Source: Xylophilus sp042867185 (GTDB taxonomy: Bacteria > Pseudomonadota > Gammaproteobacteria > Burkholderiales > Burkholderiaceae_C). Taken from it: DNA of 64,000 nt. Within the stretch, counting starts at the first letter, position 1; each line of letters starts with the position of its first letter. Shown here in pieces: positions 35,917 through 44,721 of the stretch. The DNA lies in NCBI GenBank assembly GCA_042867185.1, contig JBHZQV010000006.1, positions 142,212 to 206,211 on the forward strand, written 5' to 3'. The notes below the pieces were generated by a model, which saw only the letters and a list, made by a program, of their open reading frames with translations, was not told the origin of the DNA and made no database searches. A program made the translations under genes and the position numbers.

Positions 35917-37401
35917 TTACTCTTGACCGGCGAACCAGTGTTCGCGGGCCTTCAGGATCAGTTCCTTGGCTTCATCGGCAGACTGGCCGGTGATATCAGT
36001 GAGTTCGTCGATCGCCAGGTCGGCAAGGTCGTCGCGGGTATTGATGTTCGCTTCGGCCAGCTTGCCGATCAGTTCCGGCGTGAGGCCGGCCAGATCGCGC
36101 AGGTCTTGCGACACGCCTTCGACGCTTTCTTCGCGGGCGATTTCCATGGTCAGCAGCGCATCCTTGGCGCGCGACCGCAGTTCGTTGACCGTGTCTTCGT
36201 CGAAGCTCTCGATCTCGAGCATTTCCTGCAGCGGCACGTAGGCCACTTCTTCGAGGCTGGTGAAGCCCTCGTTGATCAGGATGTCGGCGATTTCCTCGTC
36301 GACGTCGAGCTTTTCCATGAACAGCTTGCGGCCGGCATCGGTCTCGGTCGCGGCCTTCTGGGCGGATTCCGCGGCGTCCATGATATTGATCTTCCAGCCG
36401 GTCAGGTCGGAGGCCAGGCGCACGTTCTGTCCGCCACGGCCGATGGCGATCGCGAGGTTTTCCTCGTCGACCACCACGTCCATCGCGTGCTTCTCCTCGT
36501 CCACCACGATGGACGACACGTTGGCCGGGGCCAGCGCGCCGATGACGAACTGGGCCGGGTCCTCGCTCCACAGCACGATGTCGACACGCTCGCCGGCGAG
36601 TTCGTTGGTCACCGCGTTGACGCGGGTGCCGCGCACGCCGACGCAGGTGCCGATCGGATCGACACGCTTGTCGTGCGAGAGCACGGCGATCTTGGCGCGG
36701 CTGCCGGAGTCGCGGGCGCAGGACTTGATCTCGAGCAGGCCCTGCTCGATCTCTGGCACTTCCTGGCGGAACAGCTCGATCATGAACTCGGGGGCCGAGC
36801 GCGACAGGATGATCGGGGCGCCGCGCAGCGTCAGGTCGACCTCCATGATCATGGCCCGCACACGGTCGCCGTTGCGCAGGTTTTCCTTGGCGATCATCTC
36901 GCTGCGGCGCAGGCGGCCTTCGACGCGCCCGGCCTCGACGATGATGTCGCCCTTGTCCATGCGCTTGACGGTGCCGACGAAGATCTTGTCGCCGCGCGAC
37001 ATGAAATCGTTCAGCAGCATTTCGCGCTCTGCGTCGCGGATCTTCTGCAGGATGACCTGCTTGGCCGCCATCGCGCCGATACGGCCGATCGGAACCGAAT
37101 CGACGGCCTCTTCGATGTACTCGTCGACCTCGATGTCGGCCATTTCTTCCTTGGCCTCGAACAGCAGGATTTCCTGCTCGGGCAGCTGCAGGCCCGCTTC
37201 GTCGGGGACCACGTGCCAGCGGCGGAAGGTCTCGTACACACCGGTGTCGCGATCGATCGCGACGCGGATGTCCACTTCGCCCGGGTAGAGCTTCTTGGTC
37301 GCCTGCGCCAGGGCGGATTCGACCGCGCCGAAAACGACGTCGCGCTCCACGTTCTTCTCGCGCGAGATGGCCTCGACCAGCATCAACAGTTCGCGATTCA
37401 T
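35917..37401 (-). CDS. nusA: Transcription termination/antitermination protein NusA
   Basis: 494 residues. Contains the N-terminal RNA polymerase-binding domain, S1 domain ('GDKIFVGTVKRMDKGDIIVEAGRVEGRLRRSE'), KH domains ('IGTCVGVRGTRVNAVTNELAGERVDIV' and 'IAIGRGGQNVRLASDLTGW') and two C-terminal acidic helical repeats typical of gamma/betaproteobacterial NusA. It is second in the operon after rimP. Confidence 0.97.
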   Translation of the reverse strand: MNRELLMLVEAISREKNVERDVVFGAVESALAQATKKLYPGEVDIRVAIDRDTGVYETFRRWHVVPDEAGLQLPEQEILLFEAKEEMADIEVDEYIEEAVDSVPIGRIGAMAAKQVILQKIRDAEREMLLNDFMSRGDKIFVGTVKRMDKGDIIVEAGRVEGRLRRSEMIAKENLRNGDRVRAMIMEVDLTLRGAPIILSRSAPEFMIELFRQEVPEIEQGLLEIKSCARDSGSRAKIAVLSHDKRVDPIGTCVGVRGTRVNAVTNELAGERVDIVLWSEDPAQFVIGALAPANVSSIVVDEEKHAMDVVVDEENLAIAIGRGGQNVRLASDLTGWKINIMDAAESAQKAATETDAGRKLFMEKLDVDEEIADILINEGFTSLEEVAYVPLQEMLEIESFDEDTVNELRSRAKDALLTMEIAREESVEGVSQDLRDLAGLTPELIGKLAEANINTRDDLADLAIDELTDITGQSADEAKELILKAREHWFAGQE

Positions 37402-37501
37402 GCCACAACTCTCCTATCCTGAACAACGGTGGCGGTGCTCTCCGGGAGCCCGGGCCGCCACGCCTCACTTGCAATACCAAACACGGGAAACGGCTGCAGA
37501 C

Positions 37502-38107
37502 TCATTCGGGCGCCTCGCCCCGCGGTCTGCGGCCTTTGAAATCGATGATCGGTGCCAGGCGCGCCTCGCGCACCTCGTCGAGGGTGAACTGCATGGCCTG
37601 CAAAGGCGCCGGCTTGCGCTTCTTGCTGATGCGCTGGCCGGGCTTGCCTTCGGGCTCGTCGCTCCACACGATCTGCCACTGGGGGCTGGCACCTTCGGCG
37701 ACCGGCGCATCCAGGCGCTCCAGGGTGCCGCGGAACTTCTTGCGGTTGGCGTTGACCTGGCCTTCGGCGGCGACGCCGATCGGCTGCCGGAGCGTGATGT
37801 CGATGATCTCGCCGGCGAAGCGCTCCAGGTCCTGCTGGTGGCGCAGGGGGCGGTCGATGCCGGGGGACGACACTTCCAGCCGGCGGTACTCGACCGCGTC
37901 GACTTCCAGCGCGAACTGCAGCTGGCGGGTGACTTTCTCGCAGTCTTCGACGGTCACGAGGCTGTCGACCGGAGCGGCGCCGTCGGCCGGAGCCGACCAG
38001 GGCAGATCGATGGTGATGCGCAGCAGCCCGCCCGCGGAGCGCTCGATCTCCACGAGGTCATATCCCAATCCGGTTACGGTCTGTTCGACGATCTGCTGCA
38101 ATGCCAC
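37502..38107 (-). CDS. rimP: Ribosome maturation factor RimP
   Basis: 201 residues starting at GTG 38105-38107 ('VALQQIVEQTVTGLGYDLVEIERSAGG'); the longer open frame from 38155 lacks family similarity in its first 16 residues. 'DCEKVTRQLQFALEVDAVEYRRLEVSSPGIDRPLRHQQDLERFAG' is the family core. It functions in 30S maturation and is first in the operon with nusA. A terminator for the neighbouring upstream operon lies about 100 bases before it. Confidence 0.94.
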   Translation of the reverse strand: MALQQIVEQTVTGLGYDLVEIERSAGGLLRITIDLPWSAPADGAAPVDSLVTVEDCEKVTRQLQFALEVDAVEYRRLEVSSPGIDRPLRHQQDLERFAGEIIDITLRQPIGVAAEGQVNANRKKFRGTLERLDAPVAEGASPQWQIVWSDEPEGKPGQRISKKRKPAPLQAMQFTLDEVREARLAPIIDFKGRRPRGEAPE

Positions 38108-38198
38108 GTTGATTCTGCTGCTACCCAAATGCAAAATCCGGCTGCCACCCCGCACAGGCTGCGCGGAATGGACGAAGTCCGGATGAAAAACAATCGAC

Positions 38199-38231
38199 CA
38201 AAAAAAACGGGCGGTTGGTACCCGCCCGTTT
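38199..38231 (-). terminator. Intrinsic terminator of the cytochrome/thioredoxin operon
   Basis: On the minus strand AAACGGGCGG-GTACCAA-CCGCCCGTTT is followed by a run of T residues (A 38200-38207 on the plus strand). It ends the leftward operon and insulates rimP. Confidence 0.88.
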
Positions 38232-38249
38232 GGTCGTGAGAATCGGATT

Positions 38250-38672
38250 CTACTCTGTCGAAAGGGGTTTACGCAACCCGCTCGCCCCGGAAACGGATAA
38301 AGACACGGCTTTAATACGCCCCCATAACGCGTCCGCGCCTTCGGGTATCGACGACCGGCTGGAACCGGGGTCGGCTCTCAGGGTTTGCAAGAGCCGCTCC
38401 AGCACCGCGGCATGCGGTGTCAGTGCGCCCAGGAAGCAGACCTGGTCTCCGTACGCGACCAGCAGGCTGGGAAATGTCTCGACGTCGAAATCGCCCGCGA
38501 TGTCGGCGTGGTCTTCCACATCGAGCCAGTGCCAAGCCGTGTCGACCGATGTATCCGCCAGCCGCTCGAAAGCCGATCGGTAATCGCGGCAGACGCCGCA
38601 CCATTCGGCGCAGAGGCACACCACCGTCCATGGGGCTGCCGCTTCGGAATCGCCCGCCAAAATACCGTTCAT
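38250..38672 (-). CDS. Thioredoxin-family protein
   Basis: 140 residues. The active-site motif 'AEWCGVCRDY' (CxxC) and 'DVETFPSLLVAYGDQVCFLGALTPH', with the cis-Pro, give a thioredoxin fold. No signal peptide is evident. The C-terminal 30 residues extend past the fold. It is coupled by ATGA overlap to the upstream tri-heme cytochrome gene, suggesting a role in redox handling or cytochrome maturation (inferred from context). Confidence 0.85.
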   Translation of the reverse strand: MNGILAGDSEAAAPWTVVCLCAEWCGVCRDYRSAFERLADTSVDTAWHWLDVEDHADIAGDFDVETFPSLLVAYGDQVCFLGALTPHAAVLERLLQTLRADPGSSRSSIPEGADALWGRIKAVSLSVSGASGLRKPLSTE

Positions 38673-39982
38673 GGAGAAGATTCTTTCACGCGTTGCACCT
38701 CCAGCGCACTGACCGGGGCCGCGGTATGGCCCCAGGAAGCGCGGACGAAGGTCGCCACCGCGGCGACCTCGCCGTCGTCGAGCAGGTGCTGGAAGGGCGG
38801 CATGCCGACCGGCCGGGGGTTGCCTGCCGTCTGCGCCTGGTACCCACCCCGCAGGATCATCTGCACCAGATTATCGGCCTGCGGCAGCGCCACGGCCCGG
38901 TTGCCGGCCAATGCCGGGTAGAGGCCGGTCGTGCCTTGGCCGCTCTCGCCGTGGCACTGGGCGCACCGGGCGGCGTAGATGCCGCCACCGCGTGCTAGCA
39001 CCGCGGCATCGGCCACCGGACGGGCGTCGGGTGCCGAGCCTGTCTGCGGCAGCGCCTTCAGGTAGACCGCCATCGCCTGCAGGTCGGCGGTGGAAAGATG
39101 CTGCAGGCTCTGCGACACCACCTCTGCCATCGGCCCCGAAGCCGAGGCGCCCGGCGCGACACCGACCCGCAGCAGTTGCACGATGTCGGCAACCGACCAC
39201 GCACCCAGCCCGGCTTCGTGCGCGGCATGCAAGGACGGCGCGTACCACCCCTGCTGCGGGATCCGCCCGCCTTCGAGCGCATCGGCGGCCGACGTCGCCC
39301 CGAGCGCGTTGCGCGGGCTGTGGCAGGCGCTGCAGTGCCCCAGGCCCTCCACCAGGTAGGCGCCCCGGTTCCACTCGGCCGACCGCCGCGCGTCGGCCGG
39401 CAGACCGCCGGGCGTGAAGTACAGCGCGCGCCAGGCCGCCAGCGCGACCTGGGTATCGAACGGAAACCGCAGTGCGTGCGGGCGGTTCGGCTGCGACACC
39501 GGGGCGAGCGCCTGCAGATAGGCGAACAGCGCGTCGGAATCCTCCCGGGTGACCCGGGTGTAGTTGGGGTACGGAAAGGCCGGATACAGCATGCGACCGT
39601 CGCGCCCCACGCCATGGTGCATCGCGCGCCAGAATTCCGCGGCCGACCACCGGCCCAGGCCCGTTTCGGCATCGGGGGTGAGGTTGGAGCTGTAGAGCGT
39701 GCCGAAAGGCGTGGGCAGTGCGACGCCCCCGGCGAAGGGCCGGCCGCCGGCGGTGGTGTGGCAGGCGATGCAGTCGCCCGCCCGCGCCAGGTACGCGCCC
39801 CGGCGCACCTGGTCCGGCGACGCGGGCGCGTCGCCCGCGGCGGCCGCCGGCGGCGGGGCCTCGCCGCGGTGGGCCAGGGCGAACGCCAGCGCACCCAGCG
39901 CGACGGCCGCCACAGCCAGGGCCGCCAGCAGTTGCAGCATGCGCAGTGGCAGCCCCGAGCCGATGGTGCGCAGCCGCCTCAT
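38669..39982 (-). CDS. Membrane-anchored tri-heme cytochrome c (alcohol dehydrogenase cytochrome subunit-like)
   Basis: 437 residues. An N-terminal membrane segment ('LQLLAALAVAAVALGALAFALA') is followed by three heme c motifs: CIACH, CSACH and CAQCH. The layout ('RGAYLARAGDCIACHTTAGGRPFAGGVALPTPFGTLYSSNLTPDAETGLG') matches the cytochrome subunits of membrane alcohol/aldehyde/gluconate dehydrogenases. No dehydrogenase subunit adjoins it here, so its electron donor is unknown. It overlaps both neighbours by 4 bases. Confidence 0.9.
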   Translation of the reverse strand: MRRLRTIGSGLPLRMLQLLAALAVAAVALGALAFALAHRGEAPPPAAAAGDAPASPDQVRRGAYLARAGDCIACHTTAGGRPFAGGVALPTPFGTLYSSNLTPDAETGLGRWSAAEFWRAMHHGVGRDGRMLYPAFPYPNYTRVTREDSDALFAYLQALAPVSQPNRPHALRFPFDTQVALAAWRALYFTPGGLPADARRSAEWNRGAYLVEGLGHCSACHSPRNALGATSAADALEGGRIPQQGWYAPSLHAAHEAGLGAWSVADIVQLLRVGVAPGASASGPMAEVVSQSLQHLSTADLQAMAVYLKALPQTGSAPDARPVADAAVLARGGGIYAARCAQCHGESGQGTTGLYPALAGNRAVALPQADNLVQMILRGGYQAQTAGNPRPVGMPPFQHLLDDGEVAAVATFVRASWGHTAAPVSALEVQRVKESSP

Positions 39983-40713
39983 TCGCCAAGACCTCCGCAG
40001 GGCATCGGCAGGGGGCCCGGCAGTGCGGACGCCGGCGCCGCATCGGCCGGCAGCGGCTGCGACGACAGCCACGCCGATACCGCCGCGACATCGACCGGCC
40101 GCAGCCGGGTCGCCGTCTGGGCCATGCAGTCGGGTGCGTGCGCCTTGCGCAGGCCGTTCTTCCAGGCGCCGAGCTGTCCGTTGAGGTAGTCCCGCGGCAG
40201 GCCGAGCAGGCCCGGGACGGACGGCGCCACGCCGGTCATGCGGTCGCCGTGGCACTGTACGCAGGCGGGAATGCCCAGCGCCGCATCGCCCTTGCGCACC
40301 AGCTGGTCGCCGCGCGCCAGCATCTCGGCAGGCGCGTCGGCCGTCTGGGGCGCCGGATAGGGCAACTGCTGGCGCGCGAAGTAGCCCGCCATCTCGCGCA
40401 GATAGGCGTCGTCGAGGTTGCGCAGCAGATGCGCCATCGGCGCGTAGCTGCGACGGCCATCGCGGAAATTGACGAGCTGGTTGAACAGGTAGCCTTCCGG
40501 CTTGCCGGCGATGCGCGGAAAGTACCCCTGGTTGGTCGCCCGGCCCTGGGCGCCGTGGCACGCGGTGCAGGCCGCGACGCGGGGCGCCATGGAGGCATCC
40601 GCCGCGCGATCGGCGGCGGCATGGGCTGCGAAACCGGCAAGAAACCCGGCTGTGGCCAAAAAGACCGGTAGAAGCCCCGCCGGGTGCCGGCGGGCCCTGC
40701 GCATAAGCGGCAT
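39979..40713 (-). CDS. Di-heme cytochrome c (c4-like)
   Basis: 244 residues with a signal peptide (about residues 1-33, ending AHAA). Two heme motifs, CTACH and CVQCH, plus 'FPRIAGKPEGYLFNQLVNFRDGRR' and 'LGLPRDYLNGQLGAWKNG', fit the cytochrome c4/c553-like family. It is the first gene of the operon with the tri-heme cytochrome and the thioredoxin-like gene; ATGA overlaps join all three. It likely carries electrons to a terminal oxidase. Confidence 0.9.
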   Translation of the reverse strand: MPLMRRARRHPAGLLPVFLATAGFLAGFAAHAAADRAADASMAPRVAACTACHGAQGRATNQGYFPRIAGKPEGYLFNQLVNFRDGRRSYAPMAHLLRNLDDAYLREMAGYFARQQLPYPAPQTADAPAEMLARGDQLVRKGDAALGIPACVQCHGDRMTGVAPSVPGLLGLPRDYLNGQLGAWKNGLRKAHAPDCMAQTATRLRPVDVAAVSAWLSSQPLPADAAPASALPGPLPMPCGGLGE

Positions 40714-40808
40714 CGTGGGATTCGGTTGAGAGGAGTGGCCTGGACTCTATCCCAGCACCGGTGCAGCGCCCCTGGACATATCGCCGCACCCGGTCGCAGC
40801 GCGCGCGC

Positions 40809-42506
40809 CTAGCGGCCGAACGCCGCGGCCACCAGCTGCTGCGTGTACGGATGCCGCGGCGCATCCAGCAACTGCGCGACCGGCCCGGCCTCGACGATCT
40901 CGCCGTTTTTCATCGCCAGCACGTCGTGCGCCATCGCGCGGATCACGTCCACGTCGTGGGTGATCAGCAGATAGGCCAGGCCCCGCTCCTTCTGCAGCCG
41001 CTGCAGCAGGCCCAGCACCTGTTTCTGGATCGTCACGTCGAGCGCGCTGGTCGGCTCGTCGAGCACCAGCACCTCGGGCTCGACGATCAGCGCCCGGGCG
41101 ATCGCGATGCGCTGGCGCTGCCCGCCGGAGAAGGCATGGGGATAGCGCTCCAGCAGGCCGGGGAACTGCGCCTCGGCCATGCCGACCTCGCCCAGCATCT
41201 GCCGCACCCGGGCGTCGCGGGCCGCACCGTCGAGCGTGGGCGCGTGCACCCGCAGCCCCTCCCCCACGATCTCGCCCACCGTCATCCGGGGCGAGAGCGA
41301 CGAGAACGGATCCTGGAACACCACCTGCAGGCGCCGGCGCAACTGCCGGTCTGCCGCAGCGCCCTGCCCCCACGCCTGGCCGCCCACCCGCAATTCGCCG
41401 GTGTGCGGCTGCAGGCCCAGCGCTGCCAATGCCAGGGTGGACTTGCCCGAGCCCGATTCGCCGATCACGCCCAGCGTGCGGCCGGGTGCGAGGGCGAAAT
41501 CGGCCTGCCGGACCGCGACGAAAGCATCCTTGCCGAACCAGCCGCGCAGGCCGGGCCGCGGCACCGGATAGGCGACCTGCAGCGCCCGGGCTTCGAGCAA
41601 GGGCGCTGCGGCACCGGCCGCGGGCTCCACCACGTCGCGCACCGGCACGCTGTCGAGCAGGCGCCGGGTATAGGGATGCCGCGGCCGGGCGAACACGTCG
41701 GCCACGGCGCCCTGCTCCACGATGCGGCCGCTCTCCATCACCGCCACCCGGTCGGCGAAGCGGCGCACCAGGTGCAGGTCGTGGGTGATCAGCAGCACCG
41801 CCATGCCGGTGTCCTGCTGCTGGGCCGAGAGCAGGTCGAGGATCTGGCCGCGCAGGGTGACGTCGAGCGCGGTGGTGGGCTCGTCGGCCAGCAACAGGCG
41901 CGGCCGGCAGGCCAGGGCCATCGCGATCATGGCCCGCTGGCGCTGGCCGCCCGACAGCTGGTGCGGATAGGCGCCGGCCCGGCGCTGCGGCTCGGGAATG
42001 CCGGTGGACGCTATCAAATCTATCGCTTGGAGCCGGGCATCCGCCTGGGCCAGGCCCTTCTTCAGCTGCAAGACCTCGGCGATCTGCTCGCCGACGGTGA
42101 AGAGCGGGTTGAGCGCGGTCATCGGCTCCTGGAAGATCATGGCGATCTCCCGGCCGCGCACGCCGCGCAGCTCGCGCTCGGGCATGCCCAGCAGGTCGCG
42201 GGGGCCGTCGGCCTCTTCCAGGCCGGCGAAGACCGCGCTGCCGCCGTAGGCCGCATCGGGCACCAGGCGCAGCAGGCTGAGCGCGGTGACCGTCTTGCCC
42301 GAGCCGGATTCGCCGACCAGCGCCAGCTTTTCGCCGGCATGCAGGCTGAAGTCGATGCCGTGCACGACGTCGCGCCCGCCGAACCCGACGCGCAGGCCGC
42401 GCACCTCCAGCAGCGGGACGGGCGCGTGGGAGCCGCCGCCGGCCGACCCGGCCGTGTCGCGACCGTCCGCGTGGGGGCCTCCGCCGGGCGTCAACACCGC
42501 ACTCAT
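40809..42506 (-). CDS. yejF: Peptide ABC transporter, double ATP-binding protein (YejF-like)
   Basis: 565 residues with two complete ABC ATPase domains: Walker A 'GESGSGKT' and signature 'LSGGQRQRAMIA' in the first, 'GESGSGKST' and 'FSGGQRQRIAIARA' in the second, each with a Walker B (LLLADEPTTALD; VLVLDEPTSALD). Together with YejA, YejB and YejE it forms an oligopeptide importer; in enterobacteria this system takes up microcin C. Residues around 'LQAIDLIAST' are encoded by a copy of the 17-base palindrome. It is coupled to yejE by ATGA overlap. Confidence 0.93.
   Translation of the reverse strand: MSAVLTPGGGPHADGRDTAGSAGGGSHAPVPLLEVRGLRVGFGGRDVVHGIDFSLHAGEKLALVGESGSGKTVTALSLLRLVPDAAYGGSAVFAGLEEADGPRDLLGMPERELRGVRGREIAMIFQEPMTALNPLFTVGEQIAEVLQLKKGLAQADARLQAIDLIASTGIPEPQRRAGAYPHQLSGGQRQRAMIAMALACRPRLLLADEPTTALDVTLRGQILDLLSAQQQDTGMAVLLITHDLHLVRRFADRVAVMESGRIVEQGAVADVFARPRHPYTRRLLDSVPVRDVVEPAAGAAAPLLEARALQVAYPVPRPGLRGWFGKDAFVAVRQADFALAPGRTLGVIGESGSGKSTLALAALGLQPHTGELRVGGQAWGQGAAADRQLRRRLQVVFQDPFSSLSPRMTVGEIVGEGLRVHAPTLDGAARDARVRQMLGEVGMAEAQFPGLLERYPHAFSGGQRQRIAIARALIVEPEVLVLDEPTSALDVTIQKQVLGLLQRLQKERGLAYLLITHDVDVIRAMAHDVLAMKNGEIVEAGPVAQLLDAPRHPYTQQLVAAAFGR
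42010..42026 (-). repeat. 17-base palindromic repeat inside yejF
   Basis: The coding strand reads GCGAT-AGATTTG-ATAGC (one arm base changed), giving A-I-D-L-I-A, the same frame as the other coding copies. The GC-rich tail is not recognisable here. Confidence 0.55.
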
Positions 42507-43585
42507 GCGTGGGCCTTTCGCGGATCGAGCGCGTCGCGCAGCGCATCGCCCATGAAGGTCAGCAGCAGCAGCGTGGTCACCAAAACCGCGAAGGTCGACA
42601 GCGAAATCCACCAGGCGTCGATGTTGGCCTTGCCCTGGCTGAGCAGCTCGCCCAGCGACGGCGTGCCGGGCGGCACCCCCAGCCCCAGAAAGTCGAGCGA
42701 GGTCAGCGCCAGGATCGCCGCGCTCATGCGGAACGGCAGGAAGGTGACGACCGGCGTCAGGCTGTTCGGCAGGATGTGCCGGCGGATGATGTCGAGGTTG
42801 CTCACCCCCAGCGCACGGGCCGCCTTGACGTAGTCGAGCTGGCGGTTGCGCAGGAACTCGGCCCGCACATAGTCCGACAGCCCCATCCAGCCGAAAAGCG
42901 AGAGCAGCACCAGCAGCAGCGCGATGCTGGGCGCGAAGATCGCGCTGAAGATGATGAGCAGGTACAGCTCGGGCATCGATCCCCAGATCTCGATGAAGCG
43001 CTGGAACGCCAGGTCGGTCTTGCCGCCGAAGAAGCCCTGGATCGCACCGGTCGCCACCCCCAGCACCACGCCCACGGCGGTCAGCGCCAGCGCGAAGAGC
43101 ACGCTGACCCGAAACCCGTAGAGCAGCTGGGCCAGCAGGTCGCGCCCCCGGTCGTCGGTGCCCAGCCAGTTGTCGCGCGTCGGGGCCGAGGGATTGGGCG
43201 ATTTCGCGAAGTAGTTGAGCGTCTTCGGGCCGTACGGATTGGGCGCGTGCAGGGCCCAGTTGCCGCCCTGGGACAGCCGCTGCTGGATGAACGGGTCGAG
43301 GTAGTCGGTGGGAGTGAGGAAATCCCCGCCGAAGGTCGTCTCCGGGTAGTCGCGCACCATCGGGAAATAGGTTTGCCCTTCGTAGCGCACCAGCAGCGGC
43401 CGGTCGTTCGACAGCAGCTCCGCCCCCAGGCTCAGCACCACCAGGGTGCAAAACACCACGAAGCTCCAGAAGCCGAGCCGGTTGCGCTTGAAGCGCTGCC
43501 AGGCCCGCCGCCCCGGCGAGACGGAAGCCGCCAACGGCGCCGCAACCGCCGGCGTAGACCCAGGAACAGCCACGACATCAACCAC
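42503..43585 (-). CDS. yejE: Peptide ABC transporter permease (YejE-like)
   Basis: 360 residues from GTG 43583-43585, which has GGAAGGGG 7 bases upstream. 'RRAWQRFKRNRLGFWSFVVFCTLVVLSLGAELLSNDRPLLVRYEGQTYFP' is the YejE-type N-terminus with the first membrane segment. The DppC-like permease core follows, with the EAA-type loop 'DYVKAARALGVSNLDIIRRHILPNSLTPVV'. The open frame continues upstream into the dispersed repeat, so an upstream start is unlikely. Confidence 0.9.
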   Translation of the reverse strand: MVDVVAVPGSTPAVAAPLAASVSPGRRAWQRFKRNRLGFWSFVVFCTLVVLSLGAELLSNDRPLLVRYEGQTYFPMVRDYPETTFGGDFLTPTDYLDPFIQQRLSQGGNWALHAPNPYGPKTLNYFAKSPNPSAPTRDNWLGTDDRGRDLLAQLLYGFRVSVLFALALTAVGVVLGVATGAIQGFFGGKTDLAFQRFIEIWGSMPELYLLIIFSAIFAPSIALLLVLLSLFGWMGLSDYVRAEFLRNRQLDYVKAARALGVSNLDIIRRHILPNSLTPVVTFLPFRMSAAILALTSLDFLGLGVPPGTPSLGELLSQGKANIDAWWISLSTFAVLVTTLLLLTFMGDALRDALDPRKAHA

Positions 43586-43590
43586 GCGAC

Positions 43591-43689
43591 GGCCCCTTCC
43601 AGAAACACCGTGGATCCGGCTCCGCCGGTCCACCGGTGTTGCCCCCTGCAAGGGGGTGGGCGGCCACACGCAGTGGGCAAGCCTGGGGG
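43591..43689. repeat. Intergenic repeat element (copy 2), between yejB and yejE
   Basis: Same element as at 20411-20504, with hairpins such as CCGG...CCGG and GCCCCC-TGCA-AGGGGG and the shared 'GGCGGCCACACGCAGTGGGC' followed by AAGCCTGGGGG. Differences between the copies fall partly in hairpin arms and loops. It occupies nearly the whole yejB-yejE gap. Confidence 0.8.
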
Positions 43690-44718
43690 TTAGTCAAACC
43701 GTACACGAGGGTCCACCCAGACATAGGAAAGGTCGGAGACCAGCTTGGTCACCAAACCGATCAGCGTGAAGAAATAGAGCGTGCCCAGCACCACCGGGTA
43801 GTCGCGCCGGATCACGCTCTCGTAGCTCAGCAGGCCCAGGCCGTCGAGCGAGAACAAGGTCTCGATCAACAGCGAACCGGTGAAGAAGGCGCCGATGAAC
43901 GCGGCCGGGAAGCCGGTGATGATCGGAATCAGCGCATTGCGAAACACATGGCGCCACAGCACCTGCCGCTCGCTCAGGCCCTTGGCCCGGGCGGTCAACA
44001 CGTATTGCTTGCGGATCTCTTCCAGGAACGCGTTCTTGGTCAGCATCGCGGTGACGGCGAAGCTGCCGGCCACCATCGCGGTGACGGGCAGCGCGATGTG
44101 CCACAGGTAATCCACGACCTTGCTGCCCAGGCTCAGTTCGTCCCAGTTCGCCGACGTGAGGCCGCGCAGCGGGAACCATTGCAGCTGTCCGCCGAAGACG
44201 ACCAGCAGCGCGACACCCAGCACGAAACCCGGCACCGCATACCCGAACAGCACGACCAGGGTGGTGAAGAAATCGAAGCGCGAGCCTGCCCGCACCGCCT
44301 TGGCCACACCCAGCGGCACGGCCACCAGGTAGCTGATGAAGAAGGTCCACAGGCCCAGGCTGATCGAGACCGGCAGCTTCTCCTTGATCAGCTGCCACAC
44401 GTCCTTGTTCTGGAAGAAGCTGCGGCCCAGGTCGAACCGGGCGAACTGGCCCAGCATCTGCACGAAGCGTTCGTGGGCAGGCTTGTCGAAACCGTAGAGG
44501 GCCTTGATCTGCTCGATGCGCTTCGGGTCCACGCCCTGCCCGCCGCGGTAGGAGGTACCGCCGCTTTCGGCGCCGCCCCGGGCGCCGGCCTTCGCCTCGG
44601 CCAGGTACTGCTCCACCGGGCCGCCGGGCACGAACTGGATCACGCTGAAGGTGATCAGGATCACGCCGAACAGCGTGGGCACCATCAGCAGCAGGCGCTT
44701 CAAGACATAGGCCAGCAT
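43690..44718 (-). CDS. yejB: Peptide ABC transporter permease (YejB-like)
   Basis: 342 residues. 'MLAYVLKRLLLMVPTLFGVILITFSVIQFVPGGPVEQYLAE' is the YejB/DppB N-terminus, and the insert 'DPKRIEQIKALYGFDKPAHERFVQMLGQFARFDLGRSFF' is family-typical. The EAA loop 'LTARAKGLSERQVLWRHVFRNALIPIITGFP' contacts the ATPase. It follows yejA by 3 bases. Confidence 0.93.
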   Translation of the reverse strand: MLAYVLKRLLLMVPTLFGVILITFSVIQFVPGGPVEQYLAEAKAGARGGAESGGTSYRGGQGVDPKRIEQIKALYGFDKPAHERFVQMLGQFARFDLGRSFFQNKDVWQLIKEKLPVSISLGLWTFFISYLVAVPLGVAKAVRAGSRFDFFTTLVVLFGYAVPGFVLGVALLVVFGGQLQWFPLRGLTSANWDELSLGSKVVDYLWHIALPVTAMVAGSFAVTAMLTKNAFLEEIRKQYVLTARAKGLSERQVLWRHVFRNALIPIITGFPAAFIGAFFTGSLLIETLFSLDGLGLLSYESVIRRDYPVVLGTLYFFTLIGLVTKLVSDLSYVWVDPRVRFD

Positions 44719-44721
44719 CGG

